A stretch of DNA of 64,000 nt from Planctomycetes bacterium B3_Pla (GTDB lineage Bacteria; Planctomycetota; Phycisphaerae; Sedimentisphaerales; Anaerobacaceae). A program made the position numbers and the translations under genes. The notes beneath the pieces were generated by a model. It was not told where the DNA came from and did not search any database. It was given only the letters and a program-made list of their open reading frames with translations. Positions 32,141 to 40,546 of the stretch are shown here, one piece after another (positions within the stretch are counted from its first letter, which is position 1; each line of letters starts with the position of its first letter). The stretch is taken from the NCBI GenBank assembly GCA_005223045.1, contig NJBM01000021.1, positions 1 through 64,000 of the forward strand, in the 5' to 3' direction.

Positions 32141-33559
32141 TTAATCTACGGCACTTCCTTCAACTGGTTTACCATCTTGTATCAATATTTGCAGCTTTTG
32201 TAAATAACGCATTATATCTTTTTCACAACCGCTGTCCTTGGGGACGTAATATTTCTTCGTCGCACCCTCCGGCAGGTACTCCTGCGGCACGAAACCGCCG
32301 GCAAAATTGTGTGGATACTTATAGTCAGCTCCAAAGCCGGCCTTTTTCGCAGCCTTATAATGACTGTCCTTCAGATGCTTCGGCACACGCACAGTCGGCC
32401 GGTGCTTCACGTCGGCCATCGCCTGCCAAATCGCCGAAGCGGCGGCATTGGACTTTGGTGAACAGGCAATATACAACGCCGCTTGCGCCAGCGGCAACTG
32501 AGCTTCCGGCAACCCCACAAACTCGGATATCTGAACAGCGGCGGCAGCCAGCACCGTCGCCATCGGATCGGCGTTTCCAACGTCTTCGGCGGCACAAACC
32601 GCAATCCGCCGGGCGATGAAACGCGTATCCTCCCCGCCCGCTAACATTCGGGCGAGCCAGTAAACGGTGGCGTCCGGATCGGAACCGCGCATACTCTTCT
32701 GCAAAGCGCTCGCCAGATCGTAATGCGTATCACCCGTGCCGTCGTATTCAATCGTTTTCTGTTGTATCGACTGCTTTGCCACTTCAAGATTAAATATTAT
32801 TCTTGCCCGACCTGCCGGACGCGCCTCATTGCTCTGGGGGCCCTCCTCCTGCCTTCGAGCAGCCTGCGATAATACGCCGACCTCCAGCGCCGTCAGGGCC
32901 TTCCTGGCATCGCCGTCACTCATCACGGCCAGGAATTTCAGAGCTTTCCGCTCGGCCTCGATGTCGAACTTGCCAAGTCCCCGCTCGGCGTCGTCGATCG
33001 CCGTTACAAGTAATTGTAAGATGTCGTCCGGGCTGAGCGGCTCGAAACGAAACACGGTACTGCGTGAGATCAAGGGCGAGTTTACCGAAAAAAAAGGATT
33101 TTCAGTAGTAGCGCCGATAAGAATCAAAACGCCGGCTTCGACATCATCCAACAGAACATCCTGCTGGGCACGGTTGAAACGGTGGATCTCATCGATAAAA
33201 AGCACGGTCCTGGTCCCGCCGGCGGCAAGTCTGTCCCGAGCGTGGCCGATTATCCGGCGAATATCCCTGACGCTGGCCGCAGGCGCGCTTAGATAATAGA
33301 ATTTGGCTTTCGTGTAATTCGCAATCACAGCGGCCAGCGATGTCTTGCCGACCCCCGGCGGGCCATAGAATATCAGACTGCTGAGCCTGTCGGCCTCGAG
33401 CATCCTTGTCAGCAGCTTGTCGGGCCCAAGAAAATGCTTTTGTCCGATAAACTCAGCCAGTTTCCCTGGCCTCATCCGAGCCGCCAGCGGTGCCGCCGAA
33501 GCTATATTGGCCTGTTCCTGCCCGCTAAAAAGAGTATTATAGGCCTTGTCATCATCCAT
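32141..33559 (-). CDS. rarA: Replication-associated recombination protein A (AAA+ ATPase)
   Basis: RarA/MgsA acts at stalled replication forks, binding single-stranded DNA ends and SSB. The 472-residue protein has Walker A YGPPGVGKTSLAA near residue 58, Walker B TVLFIDEIHRFNRAQQD near 113, sensor ILIGATTENPFFSVN near 138, and the C-terminal MgsA region with SMRGSDPDATVYWLARML near 277 and KHLKDSHYKAAK near 393. I start at ATG 33559 (MDDDKAYNTLF); the open frame goes 35 codons further but without support. A TATAAT lies seven bases before this ATG, so the mRNA may be leaderless. Confidence 0.95.
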   Translation of the reverse strand: MDDDKAYNTLFSGQEQANIASAAPLAARMRPGKLAEFIGQKHFLGPDKLLTRMLEADRLSSLIFYGPPGVGKTSLAAVIANYTKAKFYYLSAPAASVRDIRRIIGHARDRLAAGGTRTVLFIDEIHRFNRAQQDVLLDDVEAGVLILIGATTENPFFSVNSPLISRSTVFRFEPLSPDDILQLLVTAIDDAERGLGKFDIEAERKALKFLAVMSDGDARKALTALEVGVLSQAARRQEEGPQSNEARPAGRARIIFNLEVAKQSIQQKTIEYDGTGDTHYDLASALQKSMRGSDPDATVYWLARMLAGGEDTRFIARRIAVCAAEDVGNADPMATVLAAAAVQISEFVGLPEAQLPLAQAALYIACSPKSNAAASAIWQAMADVKHRPTVRVPKHLKDSHYKAAKKAGFGADYKYPHNFAGGFVPQEYLPEGATKKYYVPKDSGCEKDIMRYLQKLQILIQDGKPVEGSAVD

Positions 33560-33566
33560 TCGGAGT

Positions 33567-33595
33567 ATTATATGCCGAGCCGGCAAGACTGTCGA
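33567..33595 (-). promoter_or_regulatory. Promoter of rarA giving a probable leaderless transcript
   Basis: On the minus strand TCGACA (33595-33590), a 17-base spacer and a perfect TATAAT (33572-33567). The rarA ATG begins seven bases after the -10 box, which is the expected transcription start. No ribosome-binding site is seen before the ATG. Confidence 0.6.
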
Positions 33596-33828
33596 AGGTT
33601 TATTTGCCGGGAGAGTTTTAAGAGCCTCGACCGTTTTTCGGGCTTTCCAGTATTGAGAACGCAAAATATTTTTGAAAAAAGTCGCTTTTTTTCTTTTGAT
33701 TTACATCGGAATACCGATAAACTTTTTAGACGACGGCCGGGTGATTCGATGATACCAGCATTGATAGCAGGATTTTTTGTGAGAAAGCGACAACAAGTTT
33801 AACCGAGACATTTTTCAAGGAGATGAGC

Positions 33829-34674
33829 ATGAAAAAGCAAGTAATTCTATTAGCTGCCGTGGTCTTGTTCTGCGCGGCCGGTCTAGTACAGGCCCAAGAG
33901 GACCCTCTGGGTGTTACGGCCGACGCCACATGGGTCAGCAAGTACCTGTGGTACGGCTTTGATTTGCTCGACGATAAAGGCGCATTTCAGCCGAGCGTCG
34001 ACGTGGATTTGTTTGGCAGCGGTTTCAGTCTCAACGTCTGGTCCTCTTACCCAACGGCAGTCGGCGATATGAACAAAGGGGGCGGTGCGGCCGGCACCAG
34101 CAGAGTGGACGCCACTGAATTCGATTATACGCTAGCCTACAGCACTGTCATATGTGAGGGTGAGCCCCACGCCACGTACATCACGGCCCAGGGCATTTAC
34201 TATGACTTCATCGATATCCCCAGCCAGGCCGCAGATGCTGAGGAAATCGGCGTACAGTTAACATGGCCCAACGTAAGCCCAACAGGCGATGTGACTCCAG
34301 GTTACTATATCAGCAGAATATGGCCTGCGAAATCCGGCAAACCCCGTGCCGGCAAGGATGACCTCATTCCCGGAGATTACGCCGGTTGGATCCACGTCTT
34401 CAGTTTAGGATATGACCTGACGGTGCCCGGCCTTCTGCCTGAAACACCCGAGCAAACCTTCAATTTGAGCGTAGCTACGGTTTACAATGACGGATTTGCC
34501 GGCGGAACGGTTGACCACGACTGGTCGCACGCTGTTTTTGGAGCCTCGACGGACTTTGAGCTGGCCGAGAATTTCAACGTCACTCCGGGAATCTACTATC
34601 AGTCATCCTGGGATGATACGGTCAACTCTGAGGACGAACTCTGGATCAGTCTTGGTGCGTCGTACAAGTTCTGA
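33829..34674 (+). CDS. Outer-membrane protein, TorF-like putative porin
   Basis: A 281-residue exported beta-barrel candidate. Signal peptide at residues 1-22 (KKQVILLAAVVLFCAAGLVQAQ, i.e. lysines, hydrophobic run, AQA site). The mature part is aromatic and acidic, with alternating strands such as ADATWVSKYLWYGFDLLDD at the start and the C-terminal DELWISLGASYKF, ending in phenylalanine as outer-membrane barrels do. It resembles the family of short putative porins called TorF/TIGR02001. AAGGAG abuts the first ATG (33823) and is better placed for the ATG at 33829. It is a single gene between a divergent promoter region and a terminator. Confidence 0.75.
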   Translation: MKKQVILLAAVVLFCAAGLVQAQEDPLGVTADATWVSKYLWYGFDLLDDKGAFQPSVDVDLFGSGFSLNVWSSYPTAVGDMNKGGGAAGTSRVDATEFDYTLAYSTVICEGEPHATYITAQGIYYDFIDIPSQAADAEEIGVQLTWPNVSPTGDVTPGYYISRIWPAKSGKPRAGKDDLIPGDYAGWIHVFSLGYDLTVPGLLPETPEQTFNLSVATVYNDGFAGGTVDHDWSHAVFGASTDFELAENFNVTPGIYYQSSWDDTVNSEDELWISLGASYKF

Positions 34675-34703
34675 GAATGACCCAGGTGATTGCTATGTAA
34701 CGA

Positions 34704-34742
34704 AGAAAGGCCGGTCTCAAAGAAATCGGCCTTTCTCTTTTT
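34704..34742 (+). terminator. Rho-independent terminator after the outer-membrane protein gene
   Basis: AGAAAGGCCG (34704-34713) pairs with CGGCCTTTCT (34727-34736), followed by CTTTTTG. It begins about 30 bases past the stop. Confidence 0.85.
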
Positions 34743-34819
34743 GTACCTGTTGTTTCACAAGTAGCTGTTCGGCGATGCGATTTGGGTGGCTCATGGAGGG
34801 AGAACCAATGTTGAATTAC

Positions 34820-34970
34820 AAGTATAGGGTATCGGGATACCAGGTTATCAGGATGCAGGAGATCAGGATGTCAGGGCATCAGGGAATACAATCCCGATGC
34901 GCGTCTATCGGGACGCCAGACTCACCTGATCTCCTGATACCCAGATAACCTAATACAAATTCCTATACTT
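34820..34970. repeat. Long-hairpin MITE-like element abutting the polyprenyl synthase stop
   Basis: The ends AAGTATAGG (34820-34828) and CCTATACTT (34962-34970) are perfect inverted repeats. Inside, AGGTTATC faces GATAACCT, and AGGAGATCAGG faces CCTGATCTCCT. The 151-base element can fold into one long hairpin and is rich in ATCAGG. It stops exactly one base before the minus-strand TGA of the synthase. No protein is encoded. Confidence 0.65.
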
Positions 34971-36050
34971 TCAAGTTGCTCTGCCGACCATAAATCCCGC
35001 TATTTCGATCAGGGCATCTTTGGCATCGCTCCGTTTGAGGTCAGTCAGCGCCTGCAGCGCCGTATCGACAAATTCCTGAGCCCGGCTGCGTGCATAATCC
35101 AGGCTGCCGTAACGGCCCAGCATCTTTACCAGGGCGCCCTTATCGCATCTCGCATCTTTTCTATCGAGATACGAGCCTATTATCACCTTCTTTTCACGCT
35201 CGTCCGCAGCCTTGAGCAGATGTATCACGGCCAGAGTCAGCTTGTGCTTGTCAACGTCGGTGCCGAGCGTTTTGCCTGTTTTGCTCTCATCGCCGACTAT
35301 GTCGAGCAAATCATCGGTAATTTGAAAAGCGATGCCGATATTCAGGCCGAAATCGGCTAACAACCGGGCGTGAGATTCACTCGCCTGCGCCAGAAGGGCG
35401 CCGAGGAAACAGGCGCTGCTAAAGAGAACAGCACTCTTTTCGGTAATTATTTCTATGTATTCCGACTCGGTCAACCGCCAATTGTGCTTTTGAATAACCT
35501 GCCCCAGTTCGCCCTCGCAGAGGCGGACCGCCGAAGCGGCGACTACCTTAGCCACCGGCGTTTCCAGCTCAGCGCACATCTTGAACACCCGGCTCAACAA
35601 AAAGTCGCCCAACAATACGGCGATTTCGTTGCCGCAGAGACTGTTTATCGTCGGCAGTCCCCGCCGTTTCTGGCCCTCGTCCATAACATCGTCGTGCAGC
35701 AGCGTGGCGTTGTGCATCATCTCAAGGATCGCAGCAATTTGAATGTGCTGGTTGGTAATCTTGCCAAAACACCCGCCGGCAAGCAGAACCAATCCGGGGC
35801 GCATCATTTTGCCGCTGCGAACACTGATATATTCGACCAGGCGGCTGACATCCCCCGTCCGGTGCTTGCGCAGAGACGAGTTCAGCCCAGCGAAAGCGGA
35901 CGCAGGCGCAGGCGCAGTCAACTGCTCGTTGATCAGCTCCCTGACCCGGCCCAGCTCGTCTGCAACAAGTTTGAAAGGGGGAAAGTAATTTTCGATTTGA
36001 CAATCGTCAATCTGCAATCGACAATCTGCAATCCCTTCTTTATTCTCCAT
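34971..36050 (-). CDS. Polyprenyl diphosphate synthase
   Basis: This trans-isoprenyl diphosphate synthase extends allylic diphosphates with isopentenyl diphosphate for quinone side chains or lipid carriers. Both aspartate-rich motifs are present: ATLLHDDVMDEG near residue 117 and QITDDLLDIVGD near 242. Upstream conserved KMMRPGLVLLAGG is near 78. The body length fits the long-chain (octaprenyl-like) class. The start is uncertain. The first in-frame ATG used here (36050) is followed by residues ENKEGIADCRLQIDDCQIE, which are encoded by repeat DNA and are not family-like. Conservation begins near YFPPFKLVADELG. The frame stays open to 36170, overlapping the aminotransferase stop. Confidence 0.85.
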   Translation of the reverse strand: MENKEGIADCRLQIDDCQIENYFPPFKLVADELGRVRELINEQLTAPAPASAFAGLNSSLRKHRTGDVSRLVEYISVRSGKMMRPGLVLLAGGCFGKITNQHIQIAAILEMMHNATLLHDDVMDEGQKRRGLPTINSLCGNEIAVLLGDFLLSRVFKMCAELETPVAKVVAASAVRLCEGELGQVIQKHNWRLTESEYIEIITEKSAVLFSSACFLGALLAQASESHARLLADFGLNIGIAFQITDDLLDIVGDESKTGKTLGTDVDKHKLTLAVIHLLKAADEREKKVIIGSYLDRKDARCDKGALVKMLGRYGSLDYARSRAQEFVDTALQALTDLKRSDAKDALIEIAGFMVGRAT

Positions 36051-36166
36051 TCTAAATTCTAAATTCTCCAATTGATTTACGATCTTCGATTGGCGCAAAG
36101 GCACAGAGGAACAGAGCCTCGTCGCCCCAGAACTTCGTGCCTTTGCTTCTTTGTGCCTTTGCCTCT
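36001..36166. repeat. Repeat-rich gap between the aminotransferase and polyprenyl synthase
   Basis: Two repeat families adjoin: tandem-like units CAATCTGCAATC / ATTCTAAATTCT (36001-36075) and an imperfect palindrome AAGGCACAGAGGAACAGAG facing CGTGCCTTTGCTTCTTTGTG (36098-36170). Such sequence recurs in intergenic places here (similar ATTCTAAATTC at 59080-59165). Its translation gives low-complexity K/R/C/I-rich protein ends. Confidence 0.6.
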
Positions 36167-37033
36167 TCATGCACCCTTTCCGTGGGCGTATTCGAAGAAT
36201 TTCTTTCTCAGCAGGCGTGTAATGGGTCCGGGCCTGCCGTCTCCTATGACTCTTTTGTCAACCTCGACGATCCCGATGACCTCTGCAGCAGTGCCGGTAA
36301 GGAAAAACTCGTCGGCAACGTATAAATCAAAACGCGTGAGATTCTTCTCAACCACCTGAATGTTCTCTTGTTTGGCCAGCTTGACGACGATGCCTTGTGT
36401 TATTCCGGGCAGCGCGCCGGCCTCGGCCGGCGGGGTATAAATCACGCCGTCTTTTACAATAAGAACATTGTCACCGCTGGCCTCGGCAACGTATCCTTCG
36501 TGGTTGTACATGATCGCCTCGGGCACGTCATTGTCCAGCGCTTCAATCTTGGCCAGAATATTGTTGAGATAGTTGAGTGTTTTGGCCTGGGGTGGAATCG
36601 CCAGAGGGTGATTGCGAACCGTGGTCGCGCTGATAAGCTTCATTCCCTTTTCATAAAGCTCTTCAGGATAGAGTTGAATGTTGTCGGCTATGATAAATAT
36701 ACAGCTACTTTTACAGATGAAGGGGTCAAGCCCCAAATCTCCCTCTCCCCGGGTAACCACGAGCCGGACGTAGCCTTCGGCAATACCGTTGGCCTCGACA
36801 GTCTGGCTAACCGCCCCGGCAAGCGCACTTTTGCTCATCGAGATATCAAGGCGGATCGACTTGGCAGATTCATAAAGCCTCTTGATATGGGCATCCAGCT
36901 CGAACACCCTGGCGTCGTAAACGCGAATACCCTCAAAAACCCCGTCGCCGTAGAGCAGACCGTGATCGAAAACAGTTATTTTTGCATCTTCCCGGTCAAC
37001 GAGTTTGCCGTCAAGCCAAATTTTCTGTGCCAT
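36167..37033 (-). CDS. ilvE: Class IV aminotransferase, branched-chain type
   Basis: This 288-residue PLP enzyme of fold type IV interconverts branched-chain amino acids and keto acids. Seen are FDHGLLYGDGVFEGIRVY near residue 22, YVRLVVTRGEGDLGLDP near 86, AKTLNYLNNILAKIEA near 152 (with the PLP lysine), AEASGDNVLIV near 179, PGITQGIVVKLAK near 201 and LTGTAAEVIGI near 243. The length and motifs fit ilvE of the shorter type, but D-amino-acid transaminases share the fold. The gene lies 51 bases past the LolD-like ATPase. Its stop overlaps the upstream-most ATG of the next frame (ATGA). Confidence 0.88.
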   Translation of the reverse strand: MAQKIWLDGKLVDREDAKITVFDHGLLYGDGVFEGIRVYDARVFELDAHIKRLYESAKSIRLDISMSKSALAGAVSQTVEANGIAEGYVRLVVTRGEGDLGLDPFICKSSCIFIIADNIQLYPEELYEKGMKLISATTVRNHPLAIPPQAKTLNYLNNILAKIEALDNDVPEAIMYNHEGYVAEASGDNVLIVKDGVIYTPPAEAGALPGITQGIVVKLAKQENIQVVEKNLTRFDLYVADEFFLTGTAAEVIGIVEVDKRVIGDGRPGPITRLLRKKFFEYAHGKGA

Positions 37034-37084
37034 AAGAGAATCCTTGCGCAGCGTCCTTAGCAGGTCACATAAATCCGTCGTGTG

Positions 37085-37783
37085 CTAATCCTTCATCTTG
37101 CCGTCGGCCAACATTACCGTACGCCCGGCCTTGTGTGCGATCCTTTCATCGTGGGTCACCATCACAATCGTCTGGCCGGCCCTGTTCAAGCTCTCAAGAA
37201 CCTCTAAGATACCATTTCCCGTCGCAGAGTCAAGGTTTCCTGTCGGCTCATCGGCCAAAAGCAGTCTCGGCTCATTCATCAAGGCCCTGGCGATTGCCAC
37301 CCTCTGCCTTTCCCCGCCGGAGAGCTGGTAAGGCTTATGTTTGGTCCTTTCGGCCAGGCCAAGCTGTGCGAGTAATTCTGAGGCCCGGCGTTTCGCCCAT
37401 CTTCGGCACGCTAACCAGCCAACCAGACTTCTTCCGGCCATGGCAGGAAGGAAGACATTCTCCAGCACACTCAACTCGTCAAGGAGATGGTAGAACTGAA
37501 AAACGAATCCCACCGCTTTGTTGCGGAATCTGTTCAAATCACCGGCACTAAATCGGTTCAAATCCCGGCTTTCAAACTTGACCGTGCCCTTGCTCGGCTT
37601 GTCCAACGCGCCCAATATATGTAGCAGCGTGCTCTTGCCGCTGCCGGAGGCGCCGACTATCGCCACGAATTCCCCCTTTTTAACGGCCAGGCCGATCCCC
37701 TTGAGAACATCGAGCCTGGTAGCACCCATTCGATAAGATTTGTGGAGGTTTTCCGCTTTTAGTATGAAATCGTCCTTGCTCAT
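37085..37783 (-). CDS. ABC transporter ATP-binding protein, LolD-like
   Basis: A 232-residue nucleotide-binding protein of the MacB/LolD/FtsE group. Walker A GASGSGKSTLLHILGALDKP is near residue 43, the Q-loop VGFVFQFYHLLDELSVLENV near 92, signature YQLSGGERQRVAIARAL near 148, and Walker B LLLADEPTGNLDS near 173. LolD powers release of lipoproteins to the outer membrane; with two FtsX-like permeases beside it, a LolCDE role is likely though MacB-like transport is possible. Confidence 0.92.
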   Translation of the reverse strand: MSKDDFILKAENLHKSYRMGATRLDVLKGIGLAVKKGEFVAIVGASGSGKSTLLHILGALDKPSKGTVKFESRDLNRFSAGDLNRFRNKAVGFVFQFYHLLDELSVLENVFLPAMAGRSLVGWLACRRWAKRRASELLAQLGLAERTKHKPYQLSGGERQRVAIARALMNEPRLLLADEPTGNLDSATGNGILEVLESLNRAGQTIVMVTHDERIAHKAGRTVMLADGKMKD

Positions 37784-37794
37784 ATAACACTCAG

Positions 37795-39111
37795 CTATAA
37801 TTGGTTTACCTGCAGCGCGTCCGCAGGCTTTTGTCTGGCGGTCTGCCAGCTCGGAATTAAGGCGCCTATCAGGCAGGATACAATCGCCGATGCGCCGATT
37901 ATCGCCATGACACCGGGATCCACCTCGTTGGGCAGATCGCCTATGGCATAGATCGTCCGGTCAAAGACCTGCCAGTCGAAGTGCTCGAAAAGCCAACCCT
38001 CAATCTTGTTTATGTTCAGCAAAAACGCCCAGCCGGCGGACAGGCCGATGCCGGAACCTATGGCGCCTATTAAGAAAGCGAAACCGGAGAACAACTGGAT
38101 AATATCGACGTTCGAGACTCCTATGCTCTTTAATATCCCGATGTCCTTGCTCTTGTGGCTTATGATCATATAGAAGACGACAAAAACTATGAAGACCACC
38201 ACGACCGCCACAAAACAGAACATGACGGTCATCTCTATCTGCTCATTTTCCATCGGCGCGATGGACGCACGTCTGTAATCCTTCCAGCTTTGAACTCTTA
38301 CGGTATCCAGCAAATATGCCTTGTCCTGGTCGGCTTTTTCCTGCCGGAAGCCCTGCCACAGCACGGCAACCTTTTCACATCCGTCTTCCAACCTGACATC
38401 AGGCTTGAATTTGATGTGGATAGCATTAATCCTCCTGTCGGACCCGGCCATGCCGCAAAGCTGCTGGGCATGTTCAAACCGCAGGTAAGCCAGCGAGCCG
38501 TCCACCTTTGCAAGGCCGCTATGTGAATTATCGCTGTAGTAGAAGGTCTTTGTACTGACCGTCTTCGTGCCGACGTCGGCCAGGGCGCCTTTGGCGGTCA
38601 GAGGAAAACAGATAACCGAATACGGATTGTGCATGTCCCGCTGCAGGTTCACGTCGATTCCAAAGACGCATCCCGGTAGATTCGGGTCGAGCAGGGATTC
38701 AAAAGCCCTGGATGCATCCTCAGTATGGAAATGCAGGGACTGTCCGAAACCTGTCACCCGGCTGTGCCTGACCGGATCGATACCCATTATCTCAACGTCT
38801 TTGTTTTCCTCGGAACCTCTGGGGCCTATCAGCGCGTAGCTTTTGACGACGGGCGAAATTGCTTCGACGACATCAGATCTTTCGAGTCTGCTCATGAAAT
38901 CTTCATAGTATGCGAAGCCCACCAATGATTCTGTGCCGACAACGCAATCACCCACAAAATTGTAGTTCTTTTGCTTAAAATCGGATACCAGCCCGATCAT
39001 TACCGTCATCACCACCAGAACAATGAAAACACACAACGCGACCGCCAGCACCGCAAAATAGGTCATGCGGCGTCTCAATAGGTACCGGGTTGCAAGAATG
39101 ATTTTGTACAT
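37795..39111 (-). CDS. FtsX/MacB-like permease 1, LolC/LolE type
   Basis: A 438-residue permease with the LolC/E layout: one N-terminal membrane segment (YFAVLAVALCVFIVLVVM, about 19-36), a large periplasmic domain (about 45-290), then three C-terminal segments near 295-435 (MFCFVAVVVVFIVFVVFYMII and others). The phrase SHKSKDIGILKSIGVSN near 320 is the coupling helix typical of FtsX domains. Eleven bases separate it from the LolD-like gene. It would pair with the second permease in a heterodimer. Confidence 0.87.
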   Translation of the reverse strand: MYKIILATRYLLRRRMTYFAVLAVALCVFIVLVVMTVMIGLVSDFKQKNYNFVGDCVVGTESLVGFAYYEDFMSRLERSDVVEAISPVVKSYALIGPRGSEENKDVEIMGIDPVRHSRVTGFGQSLHFHTEDASRAFESLLDPNLPGCVFGIDVNLQRDMHNPYSVICFPLTAKGALADVGTKTVSTKTFYYSDNSHSGLAKVDGSLAYLRFEHAQQLCGMAGSDRRINAIHIKFKPDVRLEDGCEKVAVLWQGFRQEKADQDKAYLLDTVRVQSWKDYRRASIAPMENEQIEMTVMFCFVAVVVVFIVFVVFYMIISHKSKDIGILKSIGVSNVDIIQLFSGFAFLIGAIGSGIGLSAGWAFLLNINKIEGWLFEHFDWQVFDRTIYAIGDLPNEVDPGVMAIIGASAIVSCLIGALIPSWQTARQKPADALQVNQL

Positions 39112-39162
39112 AACTCAACTGCCGTGAGCATTGAAGCTGACTGCTCGAAATCGCCAGGCTGT

Positions 39163-40485
39163 TTATTCGTATCGCAGAATCTCCACGGGTTTTGTTCTGG
39201 CCGCTACAATGGCCGGTATCAAGGCTCCGACCGCTGCGGCAACGATTGCCGTCAGTACAATACGAACGGCCCAGGTCCAGTCCACCTCGCTGGGTATCTT
39301 GCTGAACATGTAAACACTGCTTCTCCAAAGCTTCAATCCGAAGATGACTCTTATCCAGCCCTCAATCACATTTATATTCTTTGTAATAGTAAGTCCCAGA
39401 ACGGTTCCGATTCCCGAGCCGATTAGTCCGACACAGGCGCCGAAGCCGACGAAAACCAGAGCCACCGAGCCGCTTGCCGCCCCGCAGCTCTTTATTATTG
39501 CGATGTCTTTGCGCCTGGTTGTTACTATCATGTAGAATATGCAGAATACGAGCACCACCACGCTCAGACTTACGACGCCGAATATCACCAGCAGGATACT
39601 CATCTGCTGCCTGTATGCAGCGACAAATCTGCTCTGCAACTGTTTAGCGGTTACGATTGTCGTGTCATATATAAGGTTAGGATCCGCCTCCAGGTGCTCT
39701 TCTACGAAGGTTCGCCATACGCCGTTAATTGTCGCCAGCGCGACGTCGGTCTCGGCTTTTTCTGTGAGTTTAATCAGAATTTGGCCGGCAATGGGCAAAT
39801 CTTCCTTCGGATACAACCTCCTCTGCAATTCTTCTATCGGCAGATAGATCCCGGTCTTGTCAAACTGATAGACTCCCGTCTCGAGCACGTCCGCAATCCA
39901 GAAGATCACAGTTTTCTTGTCAATCTCCGTGCCCGATGCCGTTCCTGTGGTAAGCAGGACCCGCCGTCCGATCATCTTCTCGATGGCGTCAAAATCGTAC
40001 TCGTCTGTCTTCTCGTCAGGCTCGCCAAGGACTCCAATCCCAACAAAGCCGCCGGTTTTTTCCGGAGAGCCGGGGATACCGAAGGATGGATCGCCGGACG
40101 AGTCCTTTTGCTTTAGCAAAGACTCCTTGAAACCGGTCACCCGGCTCCGCGGCCCGGGCTCTATTCCCCAGACCTGCACCGGTCGCACGTTACCGGCGTC
40201 CAGGCGCAGAAGGCCCGGGGCCAGCAGCATCGCCGTTGCCGCTTCCACAACGCCGGTTTCTTCAAGACACTCAATGAGCAGCGGATATTTCGTAACGTTG
40301 GCCGGGGGAGCAATAACAACGTCGCCGATTGCTTCGACCGCCGCCTGCTCGAACGCGTTGATAAAACCGCTGAACAAACTCGCGACAACTATCAGCAACG
40401 ATACGGAAAGAGCAACTGCGGCAATACTCAAGAAGACGATTTTCTTCTTGCGCAGATATCGCAGCCACAAGAATAATTTCAACAT
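39163..40485 (-). CDS. FtsX/MacB-like permease 2, LolC/LolE type
   Basis: A 440-residue permease with the same layout as the previous one: N-terminal segment VFLSIAAVALSVSLLIVVASLFSGF (quoted in part: SIAAVALSVSLLIVVASL) near 18-40, a periplasmic domain with conserved VWGIEPGPRSRVTGFKESLL-type segment near 105 that mirrors IMGIDPVRHSRVTGFGQSL in permease 1, and a C-terminal coupling motif TTRRKDIAIIKSCGAASG near 325. The shared RSRVTGF/HSRVTGF segments show the two permeases are paralogues. It follows lysS by 61 bases on the same strand. Confidence 0.87.
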   Translation of the reverse strand: MLKLFLWLRYLRKKKIVFLSIAAVALSVSLLIVVASLFSGFINAFEQAAVEAIGDVVIAPPANVTKYPLLIECLEETGVVEAATAMLLAPGLLRLDAGNVRPVQVWGIEPGPRSRVTGFKESLLKQKDSSGDPSFGIPGSPEKTGGFVGIGVLGEPDEKTDEYDFDAIEKMIGRRVLLTTGTASGTEIDKKTVIFWIADVLETGVYQFDKTGIYLPIEELQRRLYPKEDLPIAGQILIKLTEKAETDVALATINGVWRTFVEEHLEADPNLIYDTTIVTAKQLQSRFVAAYRQQMSILLVIFGVVSLSVVVLVFCIFYMIVTTRRKDIAIIKSCGAASGSVALVFVGFGACVGLIGSGIGTVLGLTITKNINVIEGWIRVIFGLKLWRSSVYMFSKIPSEVDWTWAVRIVLTAIVAAAVGALIPAIVAARTKPVEILRYE

Positions 40486-40546
40486 AGTATTTGGATCAGT
40501 CAGTTACTTTAGAGAATATGATCCCGCGCTTACGTGGGGTCCTTTC

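Noticed and set aside
37554..37569. GGTTCAAATCCC, resembling a tRNA T-loop
   Set aside because: No matching acceptor or anticodon arms; it lies inside the LolD-like coding sequence.
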